Below are positions 1-6,784 of a DNA stretch of 43,304 nt, in pieces. The notes under the pieces were generated by a model, which saw nothing but the letters and a program-made list of their open reading frames with translations, ran no database searches and was not told the origin of the DNA. Positions within the stretch are counted from its first letter, which is position 1, and every line of letters starts with the position of its first letter. Source of the stretch: Raoultibacter massiliensis (GTDB taxonomy: Bacteria; Actinomycetota; Coriobacteriia; Coriobacteriales; Eggerthellaceae); the NCBI RefSeq assembly GCF_900199545.1, contig NZ_LT962671.1:208194-251497 (forward strand). Direction: 5' to 3'. The translations under genes were made by a program, and so were the position numbers.

Positions 1-113
1 TCGATCCCGCCGATGCCCTCGGGCCCCTGCCAGGCCTCGTCGACGATCTCGTAGCCCTTGCGCTCGAGGAAGGTCCTGACCGCGCCCATCGCCTTTTCCT
101 TCATGTCGTTCAT
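1..113 (-). CDS. YraN/UPF0102-like protein, N-terminal part only
   Basis: Only the first 37 codons lie in the window; the gene runs off the left edge. It starts at an ATG (113) preceded by AGGAG seven bases upstream. The N-terminus (MNDMKEKAMGAVRTFLERKG, then YEIVDEAW) aligns with the complete gene at 25077-25442, which has a helix containing FIERKG followed by an aromatic segment. That is the layout of the YraN/UPF0102 family, a PD-(D/E)XK-fold group of uncertain function. The readable part stops before the catalytic region, so activity cannot be judged. Family assignment rests on the paralogue and is an inference. Confidence 0.6.
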   Translation of the reverse strand, partial: MNDMKEKAMGAVRTFLERKGYEIVDEAWQGPEGIGGI

Positions 114-658
114 GTCTTGCTCCTTAGACTCTGAGGCCCGCCCCTGTGGCGTGCCTTGCGCCGCGTGAGTCGCATGCAGCGCGGGCGCGCCTGCAAGGGA
201 GGAAGCGAAGTCGGGCGTGGTTATAGAAGTCTCCCGACGGCAGTTTTTCGCGTTGTTCGCGCGCGGAGCGCATGGGGCGAAGAACCCGAAAAAGTGTCGC
301 GGCCCTTGCTGGCCGCCCGCCGGCGTGCGACCCTGCGCGTCCAAGGAGCGCCAGGGCGGGTTTCGGATCGGAGGGGCGGAGGCGTGCGGTATGGAATCGG
401 GCATGGACGCCGGGGCTTCCGGACATGGGATGCGATCTGTCGGCGATTGCTGGGGCGCTCGCGAGGGTTTACGTCGGGACGTCGCGTCGAGGACGGAGGC
501 GCGTTTCCGAGTCGCGGCACCGCTACCCTAATCGGGACGGCCTCTCCCGTGCCGCTCACGGCCGATATGCGCACGGGACCGCTGGTGGCGAGGCGGCTCT
601 CCATGCGGAACGGCTACGGTGCTGCGCAGCACGTCCGTCGGAAGAAGGAGGACGGCTG
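114..658. other. 545-bp stretch with no supported gene
   Basis: Several frames are open because of the high GC content, but none has a ribosome site or a convincing protein sequence. It separates the divergent genes at 113 (minus) and 659 (plus), so it should hold a promoter for each; I could not pick one out with confidence. No strong repeat or hairpin was seen. Confidence 0.5.
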
Positions 659-934
659 ATGCTGGGCTACGAGGAGAAGGTGGAGCGCATCGAGCTGATC
701 GACGCTGTGACAGATGTAGGAAGACTGGCAAGAGGCCTGGACCAGCTGCTCGAGTCCATGGCGCACGCCGACCAGCTGGACCCGCTCGACGTCGAGGGCA
801 TAGTGGCCCTGAGGTCGAGAAGCGAGAGATGCGCCGAGCGCATCGGCGAGGCCGCGCGCATCCTGGAGGCGCAGAACGAGATCCTCTACGCCGAGGAGAG
901 GAACAGCGCCAAACCCCGCGAAAACAAGAAATGA
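659..934 (+). CDS. Small charged hypothetical protein (91 aa)
   Basis: I do not recognise this gene. The ATG at 659 is chosen because AGGAGG lies seven bases upstream (646-651); the frame is open further upstream but without a ribosome site. The product is hydrophilic and looks almost entirely helical, with Leu/Ile/Val spacing in residues about 5-75 (for example RIELIDAVTDVG, LARGLDQLLESM) that suggests a coiled coil or helical hairpin. The tail is basic (KPRENKK). It has no signal peptide or membrane segment. It precedes the RM locus but is separated from it by a promoter, so it is probably not in that operon. Confidence 0.6.
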   Translation: MLGYEEKVERIELIDAVTDVGRLARGLDQLLESMAHADQLDPLDVEGIVALRSRSERCAERIGEAARILEAQNEILYAEERNSAKPRENKK

Positions 935-1052
935 GGACCCGAACGAAAGCGGCAATCTAAGCCCGATCGGGGCTTCCTGCGCCGCCCGCGCTCACATTGA
1001 GCCTGGATGCCAGCCGTCCCCGCATTCCCAGTGCCGCCCCGTGCCGCCGCGT

Positions 1053-1081
1053 TATAATGCTGCAAACGCATTTGTATTGCA
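1053..1081 (+). promoter_or_regulatory. Promoter and possible operator of RM locus 1
   Basis: A perfect TATAAT at 1053-1058 lies 50 bases before the ATG of the RHH gene. No clear -35 box is visible at normal spacing, which fits an activator-dependent or extended promoter. Just downstream, TGCAA (1061-1065) and TTGCA (1077-1081) form an inverted repeat over the expected transcription start. The segment closely resembles that upstream of the paralogous RHH gene (14306-14340), including TGTATTGCA-type wording. RHH proteins usually bind such sites; autoregulation is an inference. Confidence 0.6.
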
Positions 1082-1102
1082 TTTCGAGCGATGGGAGCGC
1101 AG

Positions 1103-1315
1103 ATGCCTGACAGCTACAAGGAGCTCATTAAGAGCAATCCCGACGAGACCGAGATCAGGAGCTTCCTGGTGGAAGGCGACCAGGTCTCCGTCACCCTGCG
1201 CATCCCCGACACCCTGCGCGACGCGGCGAAGGAGGAGGCGGCCCTGCGGGGCATGAGCTTCTCCGCCTTCGTGCGCACCTGCATGATCGAAGAGCTCGCG
1301 AAGAAGGGGGCGTGA
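1103..1315 (+). CDS. Ribbon-helix-helix (RHH) regulator of RM locus 1
   Basis: A 70-aa protein whose C-terminal half (VSVTLRIPDTLRDAAKEEAA, then LRGMSFSAFVRTCMIEELAK) has the RHH pattern: a short beta strand followed by two helices with a G-M-S turn. I chose the ATG at 1103, not 1091, because GGGAG sits before it and the N-terminus then aligns with the paralogue at 14357-14566. Its last 37 or so residues are identical to that paralogue, while DNA differences are mostly synonymous. It is the first gene of the operon, three bases from the next start. RHH proteins are typically DNA-binding dimers. Here it probably controls expression of the RM genes, like a C protein of another fold (inference). 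Confidence 0.75.
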   Translation: MPDSYKELIKSNPDETEIRSFLVEGDQVSVTLRIPDTLRDAAKEEAALRGMSFSAFVRTCMIEELAKKGA

Positions 1316-1317
1316 GC

Positions 1318-2151
1318 ATGATCCGAGTCAAGACCCTCACCGTCCAGCTCATAGACGCGCAGCCGGACCGCATCCGCATCTGCCGCATCGACGGCGAGTC
1401 GCTTGTGACCGTCGTCGTTCCGAGGGAGGACCTCGCAGAGGCGAAGTCGCTGCCGAACATCCCGCAGCGCGGCGTCTACTACCTGCTCGACGAGGACCAC
1501 GGCAACGTGAGCCGCGTCTACGCTGGGCAGACGACCCAGGGCATCGCCCGGCTCGACGCACACAAAGCAAAGAAGGAGTTCTGGAACAAGGCCGTCATGT
1601 TCCTCGACGACGACCAGAACATCAGCAGAGACGCGCTGGACGTCCTCGAGGCGAAGGCCATCGACTACGTGCGCACCCACGGCTCGTACGAGACCGACAA
1701 CTCGGCGACGCCCAAGCCCTACGTCGACCCGTACAAGGAAGAGGCCGTCGAGCGCCTGCACGAGAGGATCCTCTTCAGGATGGCGGCTCTGGGGTACGAC
1801 CTCGACAGGGTCGACCGGGGTCCCGCGGGTGCGCCGGCGGTCTTCCACACGAAGAAGAACGGCATACGCGGGGCGGGGCGCTACGACAAGGCCAGCGGGC
1901 ACTTCACCGTGCTCGCCGGTTCGAAAGTGAACCTCTCGAGGCCCGTGCTGAAGAACGCAGGCGTCGCGGCCGTGCGCAGGGAGATCTTCGGCGATTCGGG
2001 CGGCATCGCAGAGCTCGCCGAGGACCTCGAGTTCCCGACGCCCAGCGCCGCGGCGGTGTTCGTGCTCGGCGGCAGCCAGAACGGCTGGACCGAATGGGTA
2101 AGCGACGACGAGGAAACGCTCAACCAAGTCTATAGAAGCGAGGAAAACTAG
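1318..2151 (+). CDS. GIY-YIG nuclease-fold protein with DUF4357
   Basis: A 277-aa protein. Residues about 58-110 carry the GIY-YIG signature in the variant form GVYYLLDED and RVYAGQT, followed by a basic helix (HKAKKEFWNKAV). The C-terminal part (FHTKKNGIRGAGRYDKASGH and onward) matches the DUF4357 pattern often found with this nuclease domain. The ATG at 1318 has AAGGGGG eight bases upstream; a GTG at 1312 is too close to that site. It abuts hsdM with no gap (stop 2149-2151, ATG 2152), so it is translated with the RM genes. Its role in such loci is not established; it may be an accessory nuclease or DNA-binding factor. YAG in place of YIG leaves the key Tyr intact. Confidence 0.8.
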   Translation: MIRVKTLTVQLIDAQPDRIRICRIDGESLVTVVVPREDLAEAKSLPNIPQRGVYYLLDEDHGNVSRVYAGQTTQGIARLDAHKAKKEFWNKAVMFLDDDQNISRDALDVLEAKAIDYVRTHGSYETDNSATPKPYVDPYKEEAVERLHERILFRMAALGYDLDRVDRGPAGAPAVFHTKKNGIRGAGRYDKASGHFTVLAGSKVNLSRPVLKNAGVAAVRREIFGDSGGIAELAEDLEFPTPSAAAVFVLGGSQNGWTEWVSDDEETLNQVYRSEEN

Positions 2152-4713
2152 ATGAACAAGCAGCAGCTGGCCTCCAAGATATGGGAGTCCGCCAACAAGA
2201 TGCGATCCAAGATCGAGGCTAACGAGTACAAGGACTACATTCTGGGATTCATCTTCTACAAGTTCCTGTCCGAGACCGAGGTTGCCCGCCTGAAGGCGCG
2301 CGACTTCGCCGAGGAGGACCTGCCCAGCCTGGTGGAAGACGACAAGGAGACGGTCGAGTTCGTCAAGGGCGAGTGCGGCTACTTCATCGCCTATGACAAC
2401 CTCTTCTCCACCTGGGTCGCTAAGGGCGGCGACTTCGAGATATCGAACGTGCGCGACGCCCTCTCCGCCTTTAGCCGCAACATCGACCCTGCCCGCAAGC
2501 GCGTTTTCGACGGCATCTTCGACACGCTGCAGACGGGCCTCTCCAAGCTGGGCACCGATGCGCGCAGCCAGTCCAAGGCCGCCCGCGACCTCATCTACCT
2601 CATTAAGGACATCCCGATGGACGGTCGCCAGGACTACGACGTGCTTGGCTTCATCTACGAGTACTTGATCAGCAACTTCGCCGCCAACGCCGGTAAGAAA
2701 GCAGGCGAGTTCTATACGCCGCACGAAGTCTCCATGCTCATGAGCGAGATAGTCTCGTGGCACCTGGCCGGACGCGAGAACATCACTATCTACGACCCCA
2801 CGAGCGGATCGGGCTCGCTGCTTATCAATATCGGCAAAGCCGTGGCGCGACGCAACGGCGATCCGGACTCCATCAAGTATTATGCGCAGGAGCTCAAGGA
2901 AAACACCTACAACCTCACGCGCATGAACCTGGTTATGCGCGGAATACTCCCCGACAACATCGTGGCGCGCAATGGCGATACGCTCGAAGACGATTGGCCC
3001 CGGTTCGATACGGTCGAGAACAAGGACGAGACCTACGATCCGCTGTTCGTCGATGCCGTGGTGTCTAATCCTCCGTACTCCCAGAACTGGGATCCCGAAG
3101 ACAAGGAGCTCGATCCGCGTTTCAAGTTCGGCGTTGCCCCTAAATCCAAGGCCGATTACGCTTTCCTTTTGCATGATTTGTACCACTTGCGCCCCGACGG
3201 CATCATGTGCATCGTTCTGCCCCATGGCGTGCTGTTCCGCGGCGGCGAGGAGGGAACCATCCGAAAAAACTTGGTGGAGAACCGCCACATCCAGGCCATC
3301 ATAGGCCTTCCTGCCAACATCTTCTTCGGCACGGGCATCCCGACCATCGTCATGGTGCTTCGCAAGCAGCGCGAGACGAGCGACGTGCTGGTCGTGGATG
3401 CGTCGAAGCACTTTGTGAAGGAAGGCAAGAACAACAAGCTGCGGGCAAGCGACATCAAGCGTATCGTCGACGCCGTGACAACGAACGCGACCGTCGACAA
3501 GTTCAGCCGCCTGGTTCCCATCGACGAGATCCGAGCCAACGACTATAACCTCAACATCCCGCGCTATGTTGACTCGAGCGAGGCCGCCGAGAGCTGGGAC
3601 GTGTACGCCACCATGTTCGGCGGCGTGCCGAAGGCCGAGGTCGACGCGCTCGAGCGCTACTGGAAGGTATGGCCGAGCCTCAAAGGACAGCTCTACCGCG
3701 ACGCCGGCGGGTCGTGCCTTGCGCCCGCGACCGACGACGTTGCGCAAGCGGCGAAGGGAAACGCCGACGTCCGCGCCTTCCTGGGCGGCTACCGTGATGC
3801 GATAAGCAATTTACCTGCCGCGCTGCGAAGCCGTTTGGTAGACGGCGCCGATGAAGTCGATACCGTGGCGGAGGAAGAGGCCATCGCAGAGCTTTTGAAA
3901 GACGCGCTGGCGGGCGTGGCCCTTATCGACGGCTACGACGCCTACCAGGCGCTCGACGACGCCTGGGCGGGAATCTCCGGCGACCTGGAGGTCATCCAGA
4001 CCGAGGGGAAAGGCGCCGTGCGCAAGGTGGACCCGAACATGGTGGTCAAGAAGAAGAACGGCAAAGACGTCGAGGTGCAGGACGGCTGGGCTGGCCGCAT
4101 CCTGCCGTTTGCGCTTGTGCAAGAACGCCTGCTTGCCGAAGATGTCAAGGAGATTGCTTCCCGTGATTCCCGCCTAAGCGAGATATCGCAGGAAGTAGAC
4201 GAGATTCTCGAAAGCTTCGACGAGGAAGACAAGGGATCCTCTGCTGCTGTCAGCGACGAAGGCTCGTTTGTGGCGGCAGAGCTCAAGAAGGCCATGAAGG
4301 CTATCGGAAAGCACCCCGAAAACGATTTCGAGCAAGGTCTGGTTCGTGCGCAGGCGCTGCTCGATGAGGAGAAAGGCCTCAAGAAGGCGAACAAGGAAGC
4401 GAGAGCGGCTCTTGAGGAGAGAACCAAGGAGGTCATCGAGGGCCTGACCGACGCCCAGTGCGACGATCTGCTGGCCGCCAAGTGGATAGAGCCGCTGCAG
4501 GCCGAGCTCCTGGCCCTTCCCGAAACCGTTGTGAGCGATTTCATCGCGAAGGTAGCTGCGCTCAACGCCAAATACGCGACAACCTACTCGGACGTGTGCA
4601 ACCAGATAGATGACGCAGAAAGCCAGCTGGCAGACATGCTGGGGCAGCTCACGGGCAACGAGTACGACATGGCGGGCATCGCCGAGCTGCGCAAGCTGCT
4701 GGGCGGTGAGTAG
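2152..4713 (+). CDS. hsdM: Type I RM methylase subunit HsdM, long form
   Basis: An 853-aa N6-adenine methyltransferase subunit, which with HsdS methylates the recognition sequence and with HsdR restricts unmodified DNA. The N-terminal helical domain (about 1-165) is followed by the substrate-entry motif EFYTPHEVS (about 186-194), AdoMet motif I DPTSGSGSLL (about 215-224) and catalytic motif IV NPPY (306-309). Most HsdM proteins are near 500 aa; this one has about 350 extra C-terminal residues rich in predicted coiled coil (AELKKAMKAIGKHPENDFEQ and beyond), a subgroup usually seen with similarly long proteins. GAGGAAA precedes the ATG. The hsdS start follows after one base. Confidence 0.95.
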   Translation: MNKQQLASKIWESANKMRSKIEANEYKDYILGFIFYKFLSETEVARLKARDFAEEDLPSLVEDDKETVEFVKGECGYFIAYDNLFSTWVAKGGDFEISNVRDALSAFSRNIDPARKRVFDGIFDTLQTGLSKLGTDARSQSKAARDLIYLIKDIPMDGRQDYDVLGFIYEYLISNFAANAGKKAGEFYTPHEVSMLMSEIVSWHLAGRENITIYDPTSGSGSLLINIGKAVARRNGDPDSIKYYAQELKENTYNLTRMNLVMRGILPDNIVARNGDTLEDDWPRFDTVENKDETYDPLFVDAVVSNPPYSQNWDPEDKELDPRFKFGVAPKSKADYAFLLHDLYHLRPDGIMCIVLPHGVLFRGGEEGTIRKNLVENRHIQAIIGLPANIFFGTGIPTIVMVLRKQRETSDVLVVDASKHFVKEGKNNKLRASDIKRIVDAVTTNATVDKFSRLVPIDEIRANDYNLNIPRYVDSSEAAESWDVYATMFGGVPKAEVDALERYWKVWPSLKGQLYRDAGGSCLAPATDDVAQAAKGNADVRAFLGGYRDAISNLPAALRSRLVDGADEVDTVAEEEAIAELLKDALAGVALIDGYDAYQALDDAWAGISGDLEVIQTEGKGAVRKVDPNMVVKKKNGKDVEVQDGWAGRILPFALVQERLLAEDVKEIASRDSRLSEISQEVDEILESFDEEDKGSSAAVSDEGSFVAAELKKAMKAIGKHPENDFEQGLVRAQALLDEEKGLKKANKEARAALEERTKEVIEGLTDAQCDDLLAAKWIEPLQAELLALPETVVSDFIAKVAALNAKYATTYSDVCNQIDDAESQLADMLGQLTGNEYDMAGIAELRKLLGGE

Positions 4714-4714
4714 C

Positions 4715-5311
4715 ATGGCGGAGAAGCAGAATACGCCAGAAATCCGCTTCAAGGGCTTCACTGACCCTTGGGAACAGCGTAAGCTGGGCAGCATTGCGGC
4801 TTCGTTTGATTACGGCTTGAACGCAGCCGCAACTGAATATGACGGTCAAAACAAATATCTTCGCATCACCGACATTGATGACACAACACATGAGTTCTTG
4901 AAAAGCGATCTTACAACTCCGTTGGCTGACCTTGCAATGAGTGCAGATTATTTACTGGAGGAAGGTGATTTGCTCTTCGCTCGTACGGGAGCAAGTGTTG
5001 GAAAAACCTATCTGTACAGGCAATACGATGGAACGGTCTACTTTGCTGGATTCCTGATTCGCGCACGAATCGGAGAAAGTGCTGACCCTGAATTCGTCTA
5101 TCAGGCAACTCTGACCGATGCCTACAAGAAGTATGTTGCCATAACCTCGCAGCGATCCGGCCAGCCTGGCGTCAATGCGCAGGAATACGCAGATTATCAA
5201 TTGATGCTTCCTTCTAGAACGGAACAGCAGCAAATTGGGATGACGTTGCGGTCTCTCGACAACCTCATCACCCTTCATCAGCGTGAGCCACGGTTTGCTG
5301 ATACAGGTTAA
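4715..5311 (+). CDS. hsdS: Half-length specificity subunit HsdS, cassette 1
   Basis: A 198-aa protein with one target-recognition domain (TRD), against about 400 aa and two TRDs in normal HsdS. The leader PEIRFKGFTDPWEQRKLG is the classic HsdS N-terminus. The TRD follows (about 25-165), then SRTEQQQIGMTLRSLDNLI and TLHQREP, after which the frame ends within nine codons. The long conserved helix that normally follows this point is missing. It starts one base after hsdM and overlaps the end of the opposite-strand recombinase by four bases. In-frame repeats at 4767-4783 and 5263-5289 bound the TRD. It may act as a half-subunit pairing with another HsdS, as engineered single-TRD forms can, or may be inactive. 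Confidence 0.85.
   Translation: MAEKQNTPEIRFKGFTDPWEQRKLGSIAASFDYGLNAAATEYDGQNKYLRITDIDDTTHEFLKSDLTTPLADLAMSADYLLEEGDLLFARTGASVGKTYLYRQYDGTVYFAGFLIRARIGESADPEFVYQATLTDAYKKYVAITSQRSGQPGVNAQEYADYQLMLPSRTEQQQIGMTLRSLDNLITLHQREPRFADTG
4767..4783 (+). repeat. 5' TRD-cassette repeat, copy 1 (WEQRK)
   Basis: Seventeen bases, CTTGGGAACAGCGTAAG, encoding the conserved WEQRK. An identical inverted copy is at 6686-6702, and 15 bases recur at 10060-10074. All three are in the same reading frame, so exchange would keep hsdS in frame. Confidence 0.85.
5263..5289 (+). repeat. 3' TRD-cassette repeat, copy 1 (LITLHQRE)
   Basis: A 27-bp sequence (core CTTCATCAGCGTGAGCC) present as a perfect inverted copy at 6261-6287, so that the two bracket the recombinase gene. 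The first 22 bp recur at 10512-10533. All copies encode LITLHQR in the same frame. Confidence 0.9.
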
Positions 5312-6234
5312 ATAAGAGTTGAAAGAGCCCTCATGACGATGTCAATGTCCTTGTTCTCGAGCTCTTGAATGACGTGCAAATAGGTTTCCTGGGTGGTGGT
5401 CATGCTTGCATGCCCGAGCCTTCGGGATACGCTGGCGATGGAGACGCCGGCGAACAGCAAGAGTGATGCATGTGTATGACGCAGCCCGTGGACGGATATG
5501 ACAGGCACGCCAACATTCTTGCAGTGGCGCGCCAAAACGCTGTTAGCTGTCGAGTTATAGACCTTTCCCTTCGCAAACATGGGCTCGGTCGGCGGAAGGT
5601 CTTTGAGCAGCCCAGAAAGTTGCATGATGAGTTGCCAGTCGAGTTGAACCTTCCGCACTGATGAGGCGTTTTTCGTGGGGACGAATCCGCCGCCGTTCTT
5701 GTAATCCCAGGTCTTGTTCACCGAGAGCGTTTGATGGGCGAAGTCGAAGTCTTCGGGAGTAAGCCCAAGGGCCTCGGAGAAGCGCAGGCCCGTTTTAGCG
5801 ACTATGAGAATAAGCCAATCCCAACTCGGCCCGCCTGATAAATCAAGGTCGCCGAGCATGGCATGAAGCTCAAACTGGTTGAGATACTTGATCTTTTTCG
5901 CCCGCGGCTGTTTCCCTTTGATGATGGCCTTGCGCGTAGGGTCGCGGGGGATGAGTCCTTCGTCAACTGCGTCAAGGATCGCCCCCTTAAGCTGATGGTG
6001 GAAGTCCATGGTTGTCTGGCGCTCGTGGTGTTCTGCGTAGCCGTTGATGAGTTGCTGGTACGAGGTCCGGTCGAGATCTTTTATCTTGAGGTCTGGAATC
6101 AACTTGGCGAGCCAAGACTGCGTGAGCCGGTACTTCCCCATGGTGACCTCACGGATGGCCCCTTCTTTGTAGACGCTAATCCATTGCGAGTAGTAATCAC
6201 AGAAAAGAGATTCTTCGTTGATACTGATTGGCAT
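5308..6234 (-). CDS. Tyrosine recombinase of the hsdS switch
   Basis: A 308-aa phage-integrase-family recombinase that cuts and rejoins DNA through an active-site Tyr. The N-terminal core-binding (SAM-like) domain spans about 1-110. The catalytic domain shows Arg in TGLRFSEALGL, the HGLRHTHASLLL box, a second His region RRLGHASMTTTQ and the nucleophile in ETYLHV. It has no arm-binding domain of the type seen in the integrase at 11107-12177. GAGGG precedes the ATG. It overlaps both neighbouring hsdS halves (4 bp and 38 bp) and lies inside a perfect 27-bp inverted repeat. Recombinases in this position are known to invert hsdS segments in other bacteria. That it acts on the repeats here is an inference. 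Confidence 0.9.
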   Translation of the reverse strand: MPISINEESLFCDYYSQWISVYKEGAIREVTMGKYRLTQSWLAKLIPDLKIKDLDRTSYQQLINGYAEHHERQTTMDFHHQLKGAILDAVDEGLIPRDPTRKAIIKGKQPRAKKIKYLNQFELHAMLGDLDLSGGPSWDWLILIVAKTGLRFSEALGLTPEDFDFAHQTLSVNKTWDYKNGGGFVPTKNASSVRKVQLDWQLIMQLSGLLKDLPPTEPMFAKGKVYNSTANSVLARHCKNVGVPVISVHGLRHTHASLLLFAGVSIASVSRRLGHASMTTTQETYLHVIQELENKDIDIVMRALSTLI

Positions 6235-6784
6235 TTTTACCCTCTTTCATCATGTGGGGCGGCTCACGCTGATGAAGGGTGATGAGGGAATCGAGGTTGT
6301 TAAAAAACTCGCCAAGCCGGCTCTGCTCATTAAAACTTGGAACAAGTGCGATGGTTTCGTTAATTGCTTCTTTAGATAAACTGGGCAACCCAGTCGATTC
6401 ATCCTTGGATTTCCAATCAACATTCAAGAACGAGCAATGAACGAATTCAAGGTCCATGTCCTCTTTTGGAATCGCATAAAACAGCGTGTCAACCGTCCAA
6501 AATGGAGCCTTTAGCAAATACGGCTTGTCGATCGTTCCCTTCCTGCCGATGCCAACAGCATCGCGGTCGTAAGACAAAGCTTCGTCGACGCTCGTCATAA
6601 AACCGCCGGTTCCATAGACGGGAATGGGGCCTTCTTTGAGGTGCTTGTAATCCTTACCACTGCAAACATCGGCGATATCCGAGAACTTACGCTGTTCCCA
6701 AGATGAAGCGAGGGGACGCATGGTCGCATACGCCCCCTCGGATTGACAAACCCTCAATTTCGTCTGTTCATAATCGCCGCTCAT
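6197..6784 (-). CDS. hsdS: Half-length specificity subunit HsdS, cassette 2
   Basis: A 195-aa single-TRD specificity protein. Its leader (MSGDYEQTKLRVCQSEGAYA and on to ASSWEQRKFS) differs from cassette 1 until WEQRK. The TRD (about 35-160) is a different sequence, with VYGTGGFMTSVDEALSYDRD and VGIGRKGTIDKPYLL typical of Methylase_S domains. It ends FFNNLDSLITLHQREPP and a short tail overlapping the recombinase start. Its ATG overlaps the hsdR stop (ATGA), so it is the last cistron after hsdR and is probably translationally coupled. Like cassette 1 it lacks the central conserved helix and a second TRD. It is likely expressed whenever hsdR is. Confidence 0.85.
   Translation of the reverse strand: MSGDYEQTKLRVCQSEGAYATMRPLASSWEQRKFSDIADVCSGKDYKHLKEGPIPVYGTGGFMTSVDEALSYDRDAVGIGRKGTIDKPYLLKAPFWTVDTLFYAIPKEDMDLEFVHCSFLNVDWKSKDESTGLPSLSKEAINETIALVPSFNEQSRLGEFFNNLDSLITLHQREPPHMMKEGKNANQYQRRISFL
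6261..6287 (-). repeat. 3' TRD-cassette repeat, copy 2
   Basis: Perfect inverted copy of 5263-5289 (27 of 27 bases). It encodes LITLHQREP of cassette 2. Confidence 0.9.
6686..6702 (-). repeat. 5' TRD-cassette repeat, copy 2
   Basis: Perfect inverted copy of 4767-4783 over 17 bases, encoding WEQRK of cassette 2. With copy 3 (10060-10074) it shares TGGGAACAGCGTAAG plus the following TT. Confidence 0.85.

Noticed and set aside
156..659. 167-codon frame upstream of the 659 gene
   Set aside because: Arg-rich, no ribosome site, no domain; judged non-coding.
1114..3747. 877-codon open frame on the minus strand
   Set aside because: It lies opposite the RHH, GIY-YIG and hsdM genes, has no ribosome site and encodes a His/Val/Leu/Arg-biased sequence typical of antisense frames in high-GC DNA.
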